Of a DNA stretch of 64,000 nt, positions 33,967 to 44,585 are shown piece by piece. The notes under the pieces were generated by a model. The model was given only the letters and a program-made list of their open reading frames with translations, made no database searches and was not told where the DNA came from. Origin of the DNA: Triticum aestivum (taxonomy: Eukaryota > Streptophyta > Magnoliopsida > Poales > Poaceae). Each line of letters begins with the position of its first letter. Within the stretch, counting starts at the first letter, position 1. The stretch covers positions 248,419,099 through 248,483,098 of the forward strand of contig NC_057804.1 in the NCBI RefSeq assembly GCF_018294505.1, written 5' to 3'. Both the position numbers and the translations under genes were made by a program.

Positions 33967-34876
33967 TGTAGGGTGCAGACCCTAATTGTAGATCTTTCAC
34001 GAATTGGAGGAGAATCCATGAAGAACGTGAAGAACACGAAGAACAAGAGGGGAAATCACAAGAAGAAAACACTCAAGAACAAGTCCAATCACTCATCCAC
34101 TAGACTCACAATCACAAAAGACCCACAAAGGTACAATAACAACAAAGGGAAAGATACAAGGTAAAGTTCATCCCAAATCTAAAGGAGATGAGGTCTTGAT
34201 GATCTAGATAGATCCTTCCCTCAAGGGGGTCTTGAATCCCTAAGGATCTTCTCCAATGGTGTCCTTGAACTCCATGGAGTCTTCTCCCTCAAGAGGAAAC
34301 CCACAAGGGGAGATACATGAGCTAAGCTCTAATGTCTAGTTCTAATCTTAGCTAACCCTAAAACCTGAGAGGAGCATGGAATATATAGTCTAGGGGCGAA
34401 GGGGTATGGGCTTTGGTGGTTACATGGGCTTTTTAGCCCGATTCATAGCGAAACAGGGCGGACCGGACAGTCCGGTGAGGACAGATGCAATTTCGGGTGC
34501 CACCGGACTGTTCGCTGTGGGGACCGGACTGTGCGGTAGTGCAATTTCGGTGCAACCGGATTGTCCGCTATGAGGACCGGACTGTCCGGTAGTGCGATTT
34601 CTGCACGCTTCCTTTTCTTCGTCTTGACACTTCCGGTCAGCTCTTGGGTCTTGGGGTCCTTCTCCTTGGCCTCCGGGAAGCTTCTTAGCTGCTTGGTGGC
34701 GGTTGCCCTCGTACCTAATGATGCACAATGTTCCATGGTGAGGTAGCAACCAAGTCCAATGTATATTAATGTAAATCTCGAAGAGGAGCGGGTTCACCTT
34801 AAGTCCGGTAGGTCCACTTGGGGCTTGAGGTGCTATGACGGTGTACAAGGAGATGGTCGTAGGATGCTCCGCATCA
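33967..34876 (-). repeat. 5' LTR of element F (910 bp)
   Basis: TGTAGGGTG...GCTCCGCATCA on the + strand, similar to 21265-22106. It is longer by an extra block near 34145-34225. It includes near-palindrome cluster 34458-34592. Confidence 0.88.
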
Positions 34877-35204
34877 CCTCTGCTGCAGCCTGGATATTCC
34901 AGTAAGCAACAATGTCCTCATGCATAATCTTGTATCCATGCCTGGCAATATGATCAAACAAAGCATGCGCAGGTAGTGGAATAATATCACGAGTTCTCTC
35001 ACTAAAAATTAAATTATAAGGGATTGGAGTATTAGGGTAATCGGCAACAATAAACTGGTGGTGCTCCATAGCCGCGCTATCTAGGTAAACCTTGGGAAAA
35101 GGTTAATCATGCTGGTGTATTTGAACGTCACAGTGACTCGCCAAGTGAGTAGCAATACCACCATGTATTTTACCCTTGGGTCGTTTAATGTGAAAGCGAC
35201 GTGC
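34877..35204 (-). pseudogene. Element D downstream ORF, third segment
   Basis: Minus-strand coding between the F and E insertions. It includes YPNTPIPYNLIFSERT and HARHGYKIMHED-like sequence (exact residues at 35069-34880). It joins coding at 39126-39561 (E removed) and 21177-21264 (F removed). Function unknown; see 52722-52897. Confidence 0.65.
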
Positions 35205-35432
35205 TGATACGTCTCCAAGGTATCTACAATTTATGAAGTATTCATGCCATGTTTACAATAGTTTTATATGATTTTGCTATGATTTGATTAGAACTAATCC
35301 GGACTGAAGCTATTTTCAGCAGAACTACCATGGTGTTGTTTTTGTGCAGAAATAAAAGTTCTCGGAATGCACTGAAAATCAACCAAGATTTTTTGGAAAA
35401 TATAAAAAATATTGGAACAAAAATCTACCGGA

Positions 35433-35510
35433 GGGGAGTCCCGAGGGTACCACGAGGGTGGAGGGCGCCCCCACCCGCCTGGGGAGCGCCCCCTGCCTCG
35501 TGGACTCCCC
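35433..35510 (+). promoter_or_regulatory. GC-rich inverted repeat upstream of the element E TATA box
   Basis: Arms including GGGGAGTCC / GGACTCCCC, CCACGAGG / CCTCGTGG and GGGCGCCCC / GGGGAGCGCCC can fold into a long hairpin ending about 38 bp before TATAAAT. Comparable hairpin-plus-TATA modules occur in D and A. Confidence 0.6.
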
Positions 35511-35548
35511 ATGGGCCCCCTTGACTTGTTCTCGATGCCAACCTCTCC

Positions 35549-35555
35549 TATAAAT
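35549..35555 (+). promoter_or_regulatory. TATA box of the element E 5' LTR
   Basis: CTCC-TATAAAT-CACC, a canonical plant core promoter. The second LTR has the same box at 37949-37955. Confidence 0.75.
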
Positions 35556-36730
35556 CACCAAACCTCCATAAAATAACCTAGATCGGAAGTTCCGCTGCCG
35601 CAAGCCTCTATAGCCATGAGAAATCAATCTAGGCCCTCTCTGGCACCATGCCGGAGGAGGCCATCATCACCGGAGGCCATGGAGAAGGATCTCGGAGGGG
35701 CCATCAATGCCATGAAGGTCAAGGACCCGAGGGGGAACCTCTCACCATCCAAGGGGGAGGCCATGGAGGAGGAAGCACAAGGGGGAGAACCTCTCCTCCT
35801 CTCTCTCAGTGGCACCAGAGTGCCATCGAGAGGGGAATCATCACCGCGGTGATCGTCTTCATCAACATCACCATCATCATCACCATCCTCATCTCTTTTA
35901 TGCGGTCCACTCTCCCGCACCCCGCCGTAATCCCTACTTGAACATGGTGCTTTATGCCACATATTATGATCCAATGATGTGTTGCCATCCTATGATGATT
36001 TGAGTAGATATCTTTTGTCTTTGGGTTGATTGATGATCTAGATTGGTATGAGTTGTATGTTTTATTTTGGTGTTGTCCTATTGTGCCCTCCGTGTCGCGC
36101 AAACATGAGGGATTCCCATTGTAGGGCGTTGCAATACGTTCATGATTCGCTTATAGTGGGTTGCTTTAGTGACAGAAGCATAAACTCGAGTAAGGGGGTT
36201 GTTGCGTATGGGATAAAGGGGACTTGATATGTTAATGCTATGGTTGGGTTTTACCTTAATGATCTTTAGTTGTTGCGGATGCTTGCTAGAGTTCCAATCA
36301 TAAGTGCATATGATCGAAGAAGAGAAAGTATGTTAGCTTATGCCTTTCCCTCATATGAAATTGCAATGATGACCACCGGTCTTGTTAACAATTTCCTAGG
36401 ACAATTCTGCACACCGACTCATCATTATTCCACACTCGCTATTTATAATATTTAGTTATATATATTCTAACTTCATGATAACAACACCTACTTTTATATC
36501 TTAGCTCTCTGATATCATGCAAAGTTATCCTCTTCATACCCACAATATAGTTTTATTTCTTGCTTCTAGTTGGAAGCAAACGTTCGGTGTACGTAGAGTC
36601 ATATCAGTGGCAGATAGGACTTGAGAGAATATTGATCTTGCCTTTAGCTCCTTGTGGGTTCGACACTCCATACTTATCACTTCCACCTTTGGGAATTTCT
36701 ATGATGATTCCCTGCACTTGGGGATTATCA

Positions 36731-37605
36731 AGCTCTTTTCTGGCGCCGTTGCCGGGGAGGTATAGCGTGGGGTTGATATTTTTGTGTATGCTTGTTTGCT
36801 TTCTTCACTAAGTAGATTTTTTCCCTTTTCTTTCTGCTTATTTGTGGGTGAAACATAGAAAAAGATTCACTTGCCTCTTATGCCTAAAAAGTTTTTCAAA
36901 AAGAGAAGTGATTGAAAAGTTATGCATTGGAGAAGTGAGCGTCGACCTTGAAGACTTGTGTTCATGCTCATGGAAACAATGTAAAAAAATTCATGGAAGT
37001 TTCTCTAAAAATAATTATCCCCTTGTATATATCCATCGTATTATAAAAATAATTATCCCCTCTTTCGTCTTCAAAACTATCGCACTTTCTATTGGAGCGA
37101 TCCGGATATATATATCCACTTGGATGTAGGTTTTCATAAAGTATTATTGTTGACATTACCCTTGAGGTAAAAGGTTGGGAGGAGAAACTATAAGCCCCTA
37201 TCTTTCCCTTTGTCCGATTAAAACTCTGAACCCATAAATATCACATGAGTGTTAGAAATTGTGAAAGATTAAATGATAGTTGACTATGTGGAGTTTGCTG
37301 AATCAAAGCTCTTACATAGACCCTTCCCGAAAATAAGATGAATTGCAATTGTTTGATGACTAAGAGCACGGTTTGATAGTTTTCAAGAAAGTTTATGATC
37401 TATACTTTAACATGTGAATAGCTTGTTACTTGATCATGAGAAGTTTTATGAGTTGAGCTACTTTTATGATATATAATGATGCTAGAAAAAGTGATTGGAA
37501 CTATCATTGATCAAAGTTAAGCACTTGCTGGCATTCACACTTCATAAAATATTTCTTTTATCATTTACCTACTCGAGGACGAGCAGGAATTAAGCTTGGG
37601 GATGC
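36731..37605 (+). other. Internal region of element E
   Basis: 875 bp with primer-binding site (36741-36758, TGGCGCCGTTGCCGGGGA), an AT-rich non-coding body and polypurine tract (37591-37605). No gag or pol remnant is recognisable: the longest open frames are under 100 codons and overlap on both strands. Confidence 0.85.
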
Positions 37606-39125
37606 TAATACGTCTCCAACGTATCTATAATTTATGAAGTATTCATGCCATGTTTACAATAGTTCTATATGATTTTGGTATGATTTGATTAGAACTAACT
37701 CAGACTGATGTTGTTTTCAGCAGAACTACCGTGGTGTTGCTTTTGTGCAGAAATGGAAGTTATCGGAATACGCAGAAAATCAACGGGGATTATTTTGGTA
37801 AATATAAAAAATAATGGAACAAAAATCTACCGGAGGGGAGTCCCGAGGGCACCACGAGGGTGGAGGGCGCCCCCACCCCCTGGGGCGCGCCCCCTACCTC
37901 GTGGACTCCCCATGGGCCCCTTGACTTGTTCTCGACACCAACCTCTCCTATAAATCACCAAACCTCCAAAAAATAACCTAGATCGGAAGTTCCGCCGCCG
38001 CAAGCCTCTATAGCCACAAGAAATCAATCTAGGCCCTCTCTGGCACCCTGCCGGAGGGGGCCATCATCACCGGAGGCCATGGAGAAGGATCCCGGAGGGG
38101 CCATCATCGCCATGTAGGGAAAGGACCCAAGGGGGAACCTCTCCCCATTCAGGGTGGCCATGGAGGAGGAAGCACAAGGGGGATAACCTCTCTTCCTCTC
38201 TCTCGGTGGCACCGGAGTGCCATCGGGAGGGGAATCATCGCCGCGGTGATCGTCTTCATCAAGATCACCATCATCATCGCCATCCTCATCTCTTTTACGC
38301 GGTCCACTCTCCCGCACCCCGCTGTAATCCCTACTTGAACATGGTGCTTTATGCCACATATTATGATCTAATGATGTGTTGCCATCCTATGATGTTTTGA
38401 GTAGATATCTTTTGTCTTTGGGTTGATTGATGATCTAGATTGGTATGAGTTGTATGTTTTATTTTGGTACTGTCCTATTGTGCCCTCCGTGTCGCGCAAG
38501 CGTGAGGGGTTCCCTTTGTAGGGTGTTGCAATACGTTCATGATTCGCTTATAGTGGGTTGCTTGAGTGACAGAAGCATAAACCCGAGTAAGGGGGTTGTT
38601 GCGTATGGGATACATGGGACTTGATATGTTAATGCTATGGTTGGATTTTACCTTAATGATCTTTAGTAGTTGCGAATGCTTGCTAGAGTTCCAATCATAA
38701 GTGTATATGATCGAAGAAGAGAAAGTATGTTAGCTTATGCATCTCCCTCATATGAAATTGCAATGAAAACCACCGGTCTTGTTAACAATTGCCTAGGACA
38801 ATTCCGCACACTGACTCATCATTATTCCACACTCGCTATTTATAATATTTAGTAATATATTCTAAATTTATGATAACAACACCTACTTTTATATCTTAGC
38901 TCTCCGATATCATGCAAAGTTATCCTCTTCATACCCACAACATAGTTTTATTTCTCGTTTCTAGTTGGAAGCAAACGTTCGGTGTACGTAGAGTCGTATC
39001 AGTGGCAGATAGGGCTTGAGAGAATATTGATCTTGCCTTTAGCTCCTTGTGGGTTCGACACTCCATACTTATCACTTCCACCTTTGGTAATTGCTATGAT
39101 GATTCCCTGCATTTAGGGATTATCA
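37606..39125 (+). repeat. 3' LTR of element E (1520 bp)
   Basis: Very similar to 35205-36730. The first dinucleotide has decayed from TG to TA (TAATACGTCTCC). TATA box at 37949-37955. Confidence 0.92.
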
Positions 39126-39561
39126 CGTGCGACAATAGCTCCCAAGCAATAAGTGGTGTCGCCATAAAGTGCACGACGTAAAAGAGCGAAGTCTGGGGCA
39201 CTGAGTGACCCACCTTCTCTCTAGCAAGCAAACACTTTGCAATAAACAGAGCAAAATAATGTACAGCAGGAAAACGTAATCTAGTAGCGTTGACACCCGA
39301 TACCCCTCTCTCATCCCCTACTGTCAAAGTACAGTAAAAACCATCAAACTCTGAGGGCCTAGGCTCTACTAAACTACCATCAGAAGGAAGCATGCATATG
39401 TCACAAAATTCAGTAAGCGGTATCTAATGGGTTTTAGCATATAATTTAAACTGCACCCCAGGGGGGTTATTCCTAGAATGGAAATGAAAATTTTGCACAA
39501 TGGAATTTGTGAGGAGATGATACTGTTCGCATTCAGCTGCGATGAAGTCGGTGAGGCCGGC
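39126..39561 (-). pseudogene. Element D downstream ORF, second segment
   Basis: Minus-strand coding between the element 2 and E insertions: LTDFIAAECEQYHLL at the start, then CMLPSDGSLVEP-like and FPAVHYFALFIAKCLLARE sequence. Both ends coincide with TSDs (CCGGC, CGTGC), so coding resumes across each insertion. A frame change and a stop are present, so it is already degenerate. Confidence 0.7.
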
Positions 39562-41620
39562 TGTAACACCCTGGTGTAATGATGCTACAGTAACCCCTGG
39601 GGTTAAGTTAATCTTTTTGCTAAACGTGTTCCTGATCATAATTGTCTCCTTTCTCTTTTAAATTCCAGTTGAATTCAAATTCAAATTTTGTCTGAAATTC
39701 AAAATGCTCAGACATGAAAACAAAAATGTTCATCATGTGCAGAATAATCCACAACTAATTTTGGTGGTGAACCAACATTTTTTGCAAAAAGGTTTGAGTG
39801 GCCTAAGCTACTTCAAACAGTGGCCTAAGAAATAAATTAAATGCCTTTTTAATTTATGAAAATGGCAAACTATTTCTAAAGCCTCACAATCTTTTTTTGG
39901 CAGTGCCTAATAATTCTTTGAGATTATTTTGTCCAATGGCATAATTTTTTGCAAAGTCTTTATTGGCTAAAAGAAAAAGAAAAGAAAATGCAAAAGCTGT
40001 TTAAAAAAAAGGGAAAAGAAGAGGGGGAGGGAGAGCCCTGGCCTCCCCTTGGGCCTCGGCGACCCACAACCCCCTGCCCCCCCTGCCCCTGGGCCTAAGG
40101 CCGCAGAGACAGGCCCAGCTGGCCGTCGGCCCATCCCAGCCGGCCCACTCCCCCTTTCCTGTCGCTCTCCCCCTCCTCCTGTTCCTCCGACCGGGCGAGG
40201 CAGAGCGCGCCCGTCCCCGCCGGACCCGCCTCGCCGGCATCGCCCGAGCGAGGGGATAAGGCTTGCGCCTCCTCGCCTCCTCGATCCCCGCCTCCACTTG
40301 CACCACCCACTCCACCTGCTCTTTCCCCCACCCTGTCTCGCTCGCCCGCCTCTCCCGAGCGCGCTCGCCGCCGTTCTCCGTCGTCACCGCGGCCACAGCC
40401 ACCGCCTCGCTCCGCCGTCTTGTCGTGAAGCTCCGCCGGGGTCGACTCCGTCGTCTGGTGCCCCCAGGTGGAGCTGGGAAGCACCGCTGACGTCGCACGA
40501 GCTCGTCCCCTTCCGCCCTTGTCGCCGGCGAGATCCCTCGAATTCCGGCTTCCCCTGCGCTCCTAAACTACCAAGGGCCATCGGCGTGCCGCTCGGTGAG
40601 CTCTCCTACCTTCTCCCTCTCCTTGCCTACTTGGCGCGCCCCCTAGCTGCTTCCCCACGTGCGCCCGAACGCAGCGCCGCGGAGCTCGTCGCCGGCGAGA
40701 CTCCGGTGACCTTTTGGTCACGGGCTCAAGCCCGTTGGACTCGCCGCACCACGGGGATCCTCCCCAGCCCTTACTTTCGTTCTGTAGCACGCTGCTTCGC
40801 CTCCGCCATCACATGCCCGAAGGTCGTCGCCGCCTTTTCCGTCGCCGGCGATGCTCCGGTCGTCCCCGACGCCAGTCATCGTCACCATCGTGTGCGCGGT
40901 GCCGGGCCGCGCCCTTAGGTCCAAGCCGTAGGTCCGGAGGCCCCCTGTAGCGCGGCTCCGGCCAACTCCGGCGAGGCGCCGCCGTCGCCTTGGTCGCCGG
41001 AGCCCTCCCCGGCGCAGCCACCAACATGGATGCGTGGGCCCCATCACCTGAGTCACTGACACTGGGCCCCGCGGGCCCCTGTTAACTAAGTTGACTCAGT
41101 CAACTTTGCTGACTGGGCAGCTCCAGTCACTGACTGGTGGGCCCCAGTTGACTGGTCAACTGGTTAGACAGAGAGGCTGACAGGTGGGTCCCACCTGTCA
41201 GTTTGACTGGTCAGCAGAGCTGACGCAATGCTGACGTCACTACTGGCGCAATAAACCTTTTCTGCTTTTAAAATAATTCAGAAATTGGTTTAAACTTTGA
41301 AAAATCCGTAACTTTTAAAACCGTAACTCCGATGAAAATGTTTTCTATATGAAAGTTGCTCAGAAAAATCCAACGAATCCGAATATGCGGTCCGTTCATC
41401 TGTCACATGCCCCTAGCATGCTGAACATGGAACTTTCCCCCTCCAGTCATCTGTCTGACACAGGTCCGGAACCGAGAATACATTCCCGGTTGAATTCTCC
41501 CTTCACCTATATCGTGTAGCCATACGTTAGGTCACTCCCAGCACAACATATTGCCAGTTATGCTTTGTGATGCTTTGTTTACTTATATTTACTGTTTCTT
41601 CCCCCTCTTCTCTCCGGTAG

Positions 41621-41692
41621 ACCCCGAGGCGCTGATGCCCCGGTGATCGACTACGTCGTCGACAACGACCCCCTCCTTGCCAGAGCAACCAG
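41621..41692 (+). CDS. Candidate internal exon in the element 2 5' LTR
   Basis: A polypyrimidine tract ending in CCGGTAG precedes an open acidic segment, ending CAACCAG before a GCAAGC donor. It has one base fewer than the 3' LTR copy (GAGGCGCTG against GAGGCCGCTG), so this copy is frameshifted. Relative to element 1 the exon also differs by two bases, so its frame does not join the terminal exon in the same way. Confidence 0.3.
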
Positions 41693-41999
41693 GCAAGCCC
41701 CCCCTTTGATCATCCCGATATCGCCCATTCCATTCTCTCATGCTTGCATTAGATTTTGCTATTGTTATTGTTTGCTCCTATTCTGATGCATAGCCTCCTT
41801 TTGTAACCTGCTTATTGTTACCTTACCGGCTTATCCTAAACTGCTTAGTATAGGTTGGTTAGTGATCCATCAGTGACCCCCACCTTGTCCTTGTTGCCCC
41901 TGCTTCATCATTGAAGACCCGATCAACGGGATCGAAGACCAGGCCCCTGCACCGCACATCACTTTCCCCTTAGTTGCTCGACACTACTGGGATACTATC

Positions 42000-42205
42000 G
42001 AGTGCCGAGGGTGAGACCTCTACAACACTTCTGATGTTAACCCTGTAGTGTAGCTATTCGGTCGTGGTCATCGAGGGTGATTTCCTCTTTAACCACTTCC
42101 GATACGACTCTGTCGTGCAACCCCTCAAGTGTGAACCTCGAGGGTGATTCCTCTACGTTCACCTTGATGATTACATTGAGTGGAACCCACCGAGGGTGAT
42201 TCCTT
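42000..42205 (+). repeat. Degenerate tandem CGAGGGTGATT repeats in the element 2 LTR
   Basis: The motif CGAGGGTGA recurs at about 42006, 42074, 42139 and 42190 with 50-70 bp spacing and partly similar intervening sequence (CCTCTTTAACC, CCTCTACGTTCACC). The same array is in the 3' LTR (about 51062-51255). Confidence 0.6.
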
Positions 42206-43274
42206 GGGTTTTCCTCTTGATGTTTGGACACACGGATACTTGGACTTTACAACTGTTACTTGGAAAGTGATGTGGAGACGGGTTGACCTGGAAGGTGCCC
42301 GTGAGATAATTACGAGGCGTGGCCGGGCATTCTTAGCCCTTGCCGCAAGTCCTCGAGACGGGGCAACGGGGTCACCTCTTTCGTGAGTCTCTGCTTGTTA
42401 CCGCGCGTTCCTAATCCACTACGATTTGGATATTTGATCCGAGGGGCCTCTGGCCTGATAGCACTAACCATCACGTGGGCATAGTATGGGCGTTCTGCGT
42501 CGTATGCATCAGCCGAAGCTTAATAGACGTCAGCGACGGAGCGGCGCGCGCCGGGTTGGACTGGTAAGCTCCTGCCTTTTTAGGGAGGTAGCTAGGTCTG
42601 CTCACCGGCCGCGTTCGCAACGTGCAGGAGTTCCCGGGGCGATGGCCCATGACCCCTGGGGGCATAGGTTTAGTCCGGCGTGCTTGACCTCTCTATTTAA
42701 GCCTAGGTCGGGTTGCGGCGTATTGTTTGGCCGAGGCCGGGCATGACCCTGGAAAGTGTGTCCGGCCGGAGTCAATCGAGCGTGGTGGGTAAGTTGGTGC
42801 ACCCCTGCAGGGAAGAACTAATCTATGCATAGCCTGTCCTACGGTAACGGACACTTGGAGTTGTATCCCGATCGATACAACTAGAACTGGATACTTGTGA
42901 TGAGAACTGGATGGTGATGAGGATTTGATTGTGATGATAACTGGATAGTATGGCTCTGGGATTGCTTTCTCGCAGGGAGTCGAGAAAGGATCTCTGGCCG
43001 AGGTTGATAACACTACTACCGCTTTACTTTATGCTACTCTACTCCCTCTTGTTTGCTGCAAGATGGTGGTTTCCAGAAGATGCTAGTCTTCGATAGGACT
43101 AGGCCTTCTCTCTATTCTGGCATTTCTGCAGCCCAGTCCACATATACAGCCTTCCTTTGATAATGTTGCATATGTAGTGTAGATCCTTGCTTGCGAGTAC
43201 TTTGGATGAGTACTCACGGTTGCTTTGCTTCCCCCTTTTCCCCCTTCTTTCTTCTTTCTGGTTGTTGCAACCAG

Positions 43275-43369
43275 ATGGTGGAGTCCAGGAGCCAGATGCC
43301 ACCTTTGACGACGGCTGCTACCCCGAGGGTGCCTACTACCACGTGACGGACGCCGACGACCAAGAGTAG
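43275..43369 (+). CDS. Candidate terminal exon in the element 2 5' LTR
   Basis: A 45 bp pyrimidine-rich tract ends in GCAACCAG; an open frame of 31 codons then ends at TAG (43367-43369). The peptide is acidic: EPDAT, GAYYHV and DADDQE. Identical in the 3' LTR copy and homologous to element 1 (6859-6959) with length differences of whole codons only. A branch-point-like TACTCAC lies about 60 nt upstream in both families. Confidence 0.4.
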
Positions 43370-43666
43370 TTAGGAGGCTCCCAGGCAGGAGGCCTTGCCT
43401 TTTCGATCGTTGTTGTTTTGTGCTAGCCTTCTTAAGGCAAACTTGTCTAACTCATGTCTGTACTCAGATATTGTTGCTTCCGCTGACTCTTTGTTTTCGA
43501 GCTGATGTATTCGAGCCCTCGAGGCCCCTGGCTTGTAATATAAAGCTTGTATTATTTTAATTTGTGTCTAGAGTTGTGTTGTGATATCTTCCCGTGAGTC
43601 CTTGATCTTGATCGTACACATTTGCGTGTATGATTAGTGTACGATTGAATCGAGGGCGTCACAAGT

Positions 43667-43678
43667 TGGTATCAGAGC
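43667..43678 (+). other. Primer-binding site (tRNA-Met type) of element 2
   Basis: TGGTATCAGAGC, three bases after the 5' LTR. Confidence 0.95.
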
Positions 43679-44076
43679 CGACTGCCTGTAGGTAGCCCCC
43701 TTTCCAACTCCTTGGCCGAAGTTGAGTCTAGTCACTGAAAACTTTTACTAACATTGGCTGTGTGGCTTACGGGCCCACGTCGCTATTGGGTGGTATTAGC
43801 ATCTTTTACTCCTCGTCTATACTCTGGGACTCTGAACTCTCTTCTACTCGGGTTAAATGAATTTACTAACATTAGGATCCCGTGACCACATTCACCCCGA
43901 AGTTGGATGAAGCCATAGTTATTCCTTAGAATAGCTTTTTGAGTAGTGCACACCCTGTCGTGTTGACTACGGAGTGGAATCCATCGTACCTCCTTCATTA
44001 TGCATGTTTTCATCATGAATGATCCTTATCTTTGCAAATGCTCAATGCTGAACTACCCCTGTTACATGTTAGCAGG
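43679..44076 (+). other. Leader of element 2
   Basis: About 400 nt untranslated. Its first 200 nt match the element 1 leader. A TGTTAGCAG just before the gag ATG resembles a splice acceptor. Confidence 0.6.
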
Positions 44077-44585
44077 ATGGTTAGACCCGCTGGTCGTGGC
44101 TGTGGTGCCAACGACCCACCACCGCCTGAATTCTTTACTGGAATGAGGCAACAGTTTGAGTTAACTCGCCAGTTCATGGAAGGAATGATGGCTCAGTTTC
44201 CTCGTCCGAACATGAATCAACATCCAACCCGAGTAACTCTGCAGGACTTCATGCGCCTCAACCCATCTATCTACCGCAGCTCAACTCAACCCCTTGATGC
44301 TGATGACTGGCTCCGCGACATCACATATGAAATGGAGTCTGCTAGTGTTGCCCCTGCCAGCTATGTCACCTTCGCATCTTTCTTTCTGAAGGGTCCTGCT
44401 GCTCAATGGTGGGACAGCCACAGGCGTACCCTACCTGCTGGAACGCTCATCACTTGGCCAGATTTCCAAGCCGCTTTCCGTGCCCGCTTCATTCCTCAGG
44501 GAATCATGGACAGGAAGAAGCGCGAGTTCCGTAACCTCACCCAAGGCAACAAGTCTGTAGATGCTTATCAGCGGGAATTCTTGGA
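44077..44585 (+). pseudogene. Element 2 gag, N-terminal part (frameshifted)
   Basis: An in-frame ATG at 44077 begins a Pro-rich head, followed by the Retrotrans_gag core: DADDWLRDI, a FFLKGPAAQWWDS segment, and FIPQGIMDRKKREF. Another ATG at 44032 is possible but less like related gags. The frame runs on to a stop at 44673 only as out-of-frame sequence: coding character moves to another frame at about 44583-44588, indicating a one-base deletion. Gag would form the virus-like particle. Confidence 0.9.

Larger units (their letters stand above)
21265..34876 (-). mobile_element. Element F: non-autonomous gypsy-type element with gag plus a His/Cys-rich ORF
   Basis: LTRs at 21265-22106 (3') and 33967-34876 (5'), flanked by CCTAT and CCTCT (TSD with one mismatch). 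On the minus strand a TGGTATCAAAGC primer-binding site (33949-33960) follows the 5' LTR and a CAAGGGGGAGGGGA tract precedes the 3' LTR. Coding: a gag pseudogene (32069 to about 30900) followed by a long His/Cys/Met-rich ORF interrupted by Helitron H1. No pol domains. Inserted in the downstream ORF of D. Confidence 0.85.
35205..36730 (+). repeat. 5' LTR of element E (1526 bp)
   Basis: Starts TGATACGTCTCC and ends GGGATTATCA. It contains a GC-rich inverted repeat (35433-35510), a TATA box (35549-35555) and a U3 block shared with D (about 35310-35365; AGAACTACCATGGTGTTG). The segment from about 35600 holds short unrelated ORFs only. Confidence 0.92.
35205..39125 (+). mobile_element. Element E: LTR-dominated Athila-type retrotransposon derivative
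   Basis: LTRs 35205-36730 and 37606-39125, perfect TSD CGTGC (35200-35204 and 39126-39130), a consensus tRNA-Asp-type primer-binding site and an AAGCTTGGGGATGC polypurine tract. The interior is only 875 bp and non-coding, so it must be mobilised in trans. Inserted into the downstream ORF of D in the opposite orientation. Confidence 0.92.
39562..43663 (+). repeat. 5' LTR of element 2 (4102 bp)
   Basis: Starts TGTAACACCC, ends GGGCGTCACA. Layout: AT-rich U3 (to about 40010), GC-rich block (40020-41060), then candidate exons 41621-41692 and 43275-43369. Two patches (about 41058-41178 and 41456-41600) differ strongly from the 3' LTR while the rest is nearly identical. Confidence 0.93.

Noticed and set aside
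34420..34848. ORF in the 5' LTR of F
   Set aside because: This is the LTR copy of the end of the accessory ORF. In the 5' LTR it has no upstream coding context, so it is not a separate gene.
40001..41062. Proline-rich ORF of 289 codons and its opposite-strand partners in the element 2 LTR, repeated at 48919-50009
   Set aside because: Same GC-driven effect; frames change between the two LTR copies and all six frames are partly open. Possibly untranslated leader.
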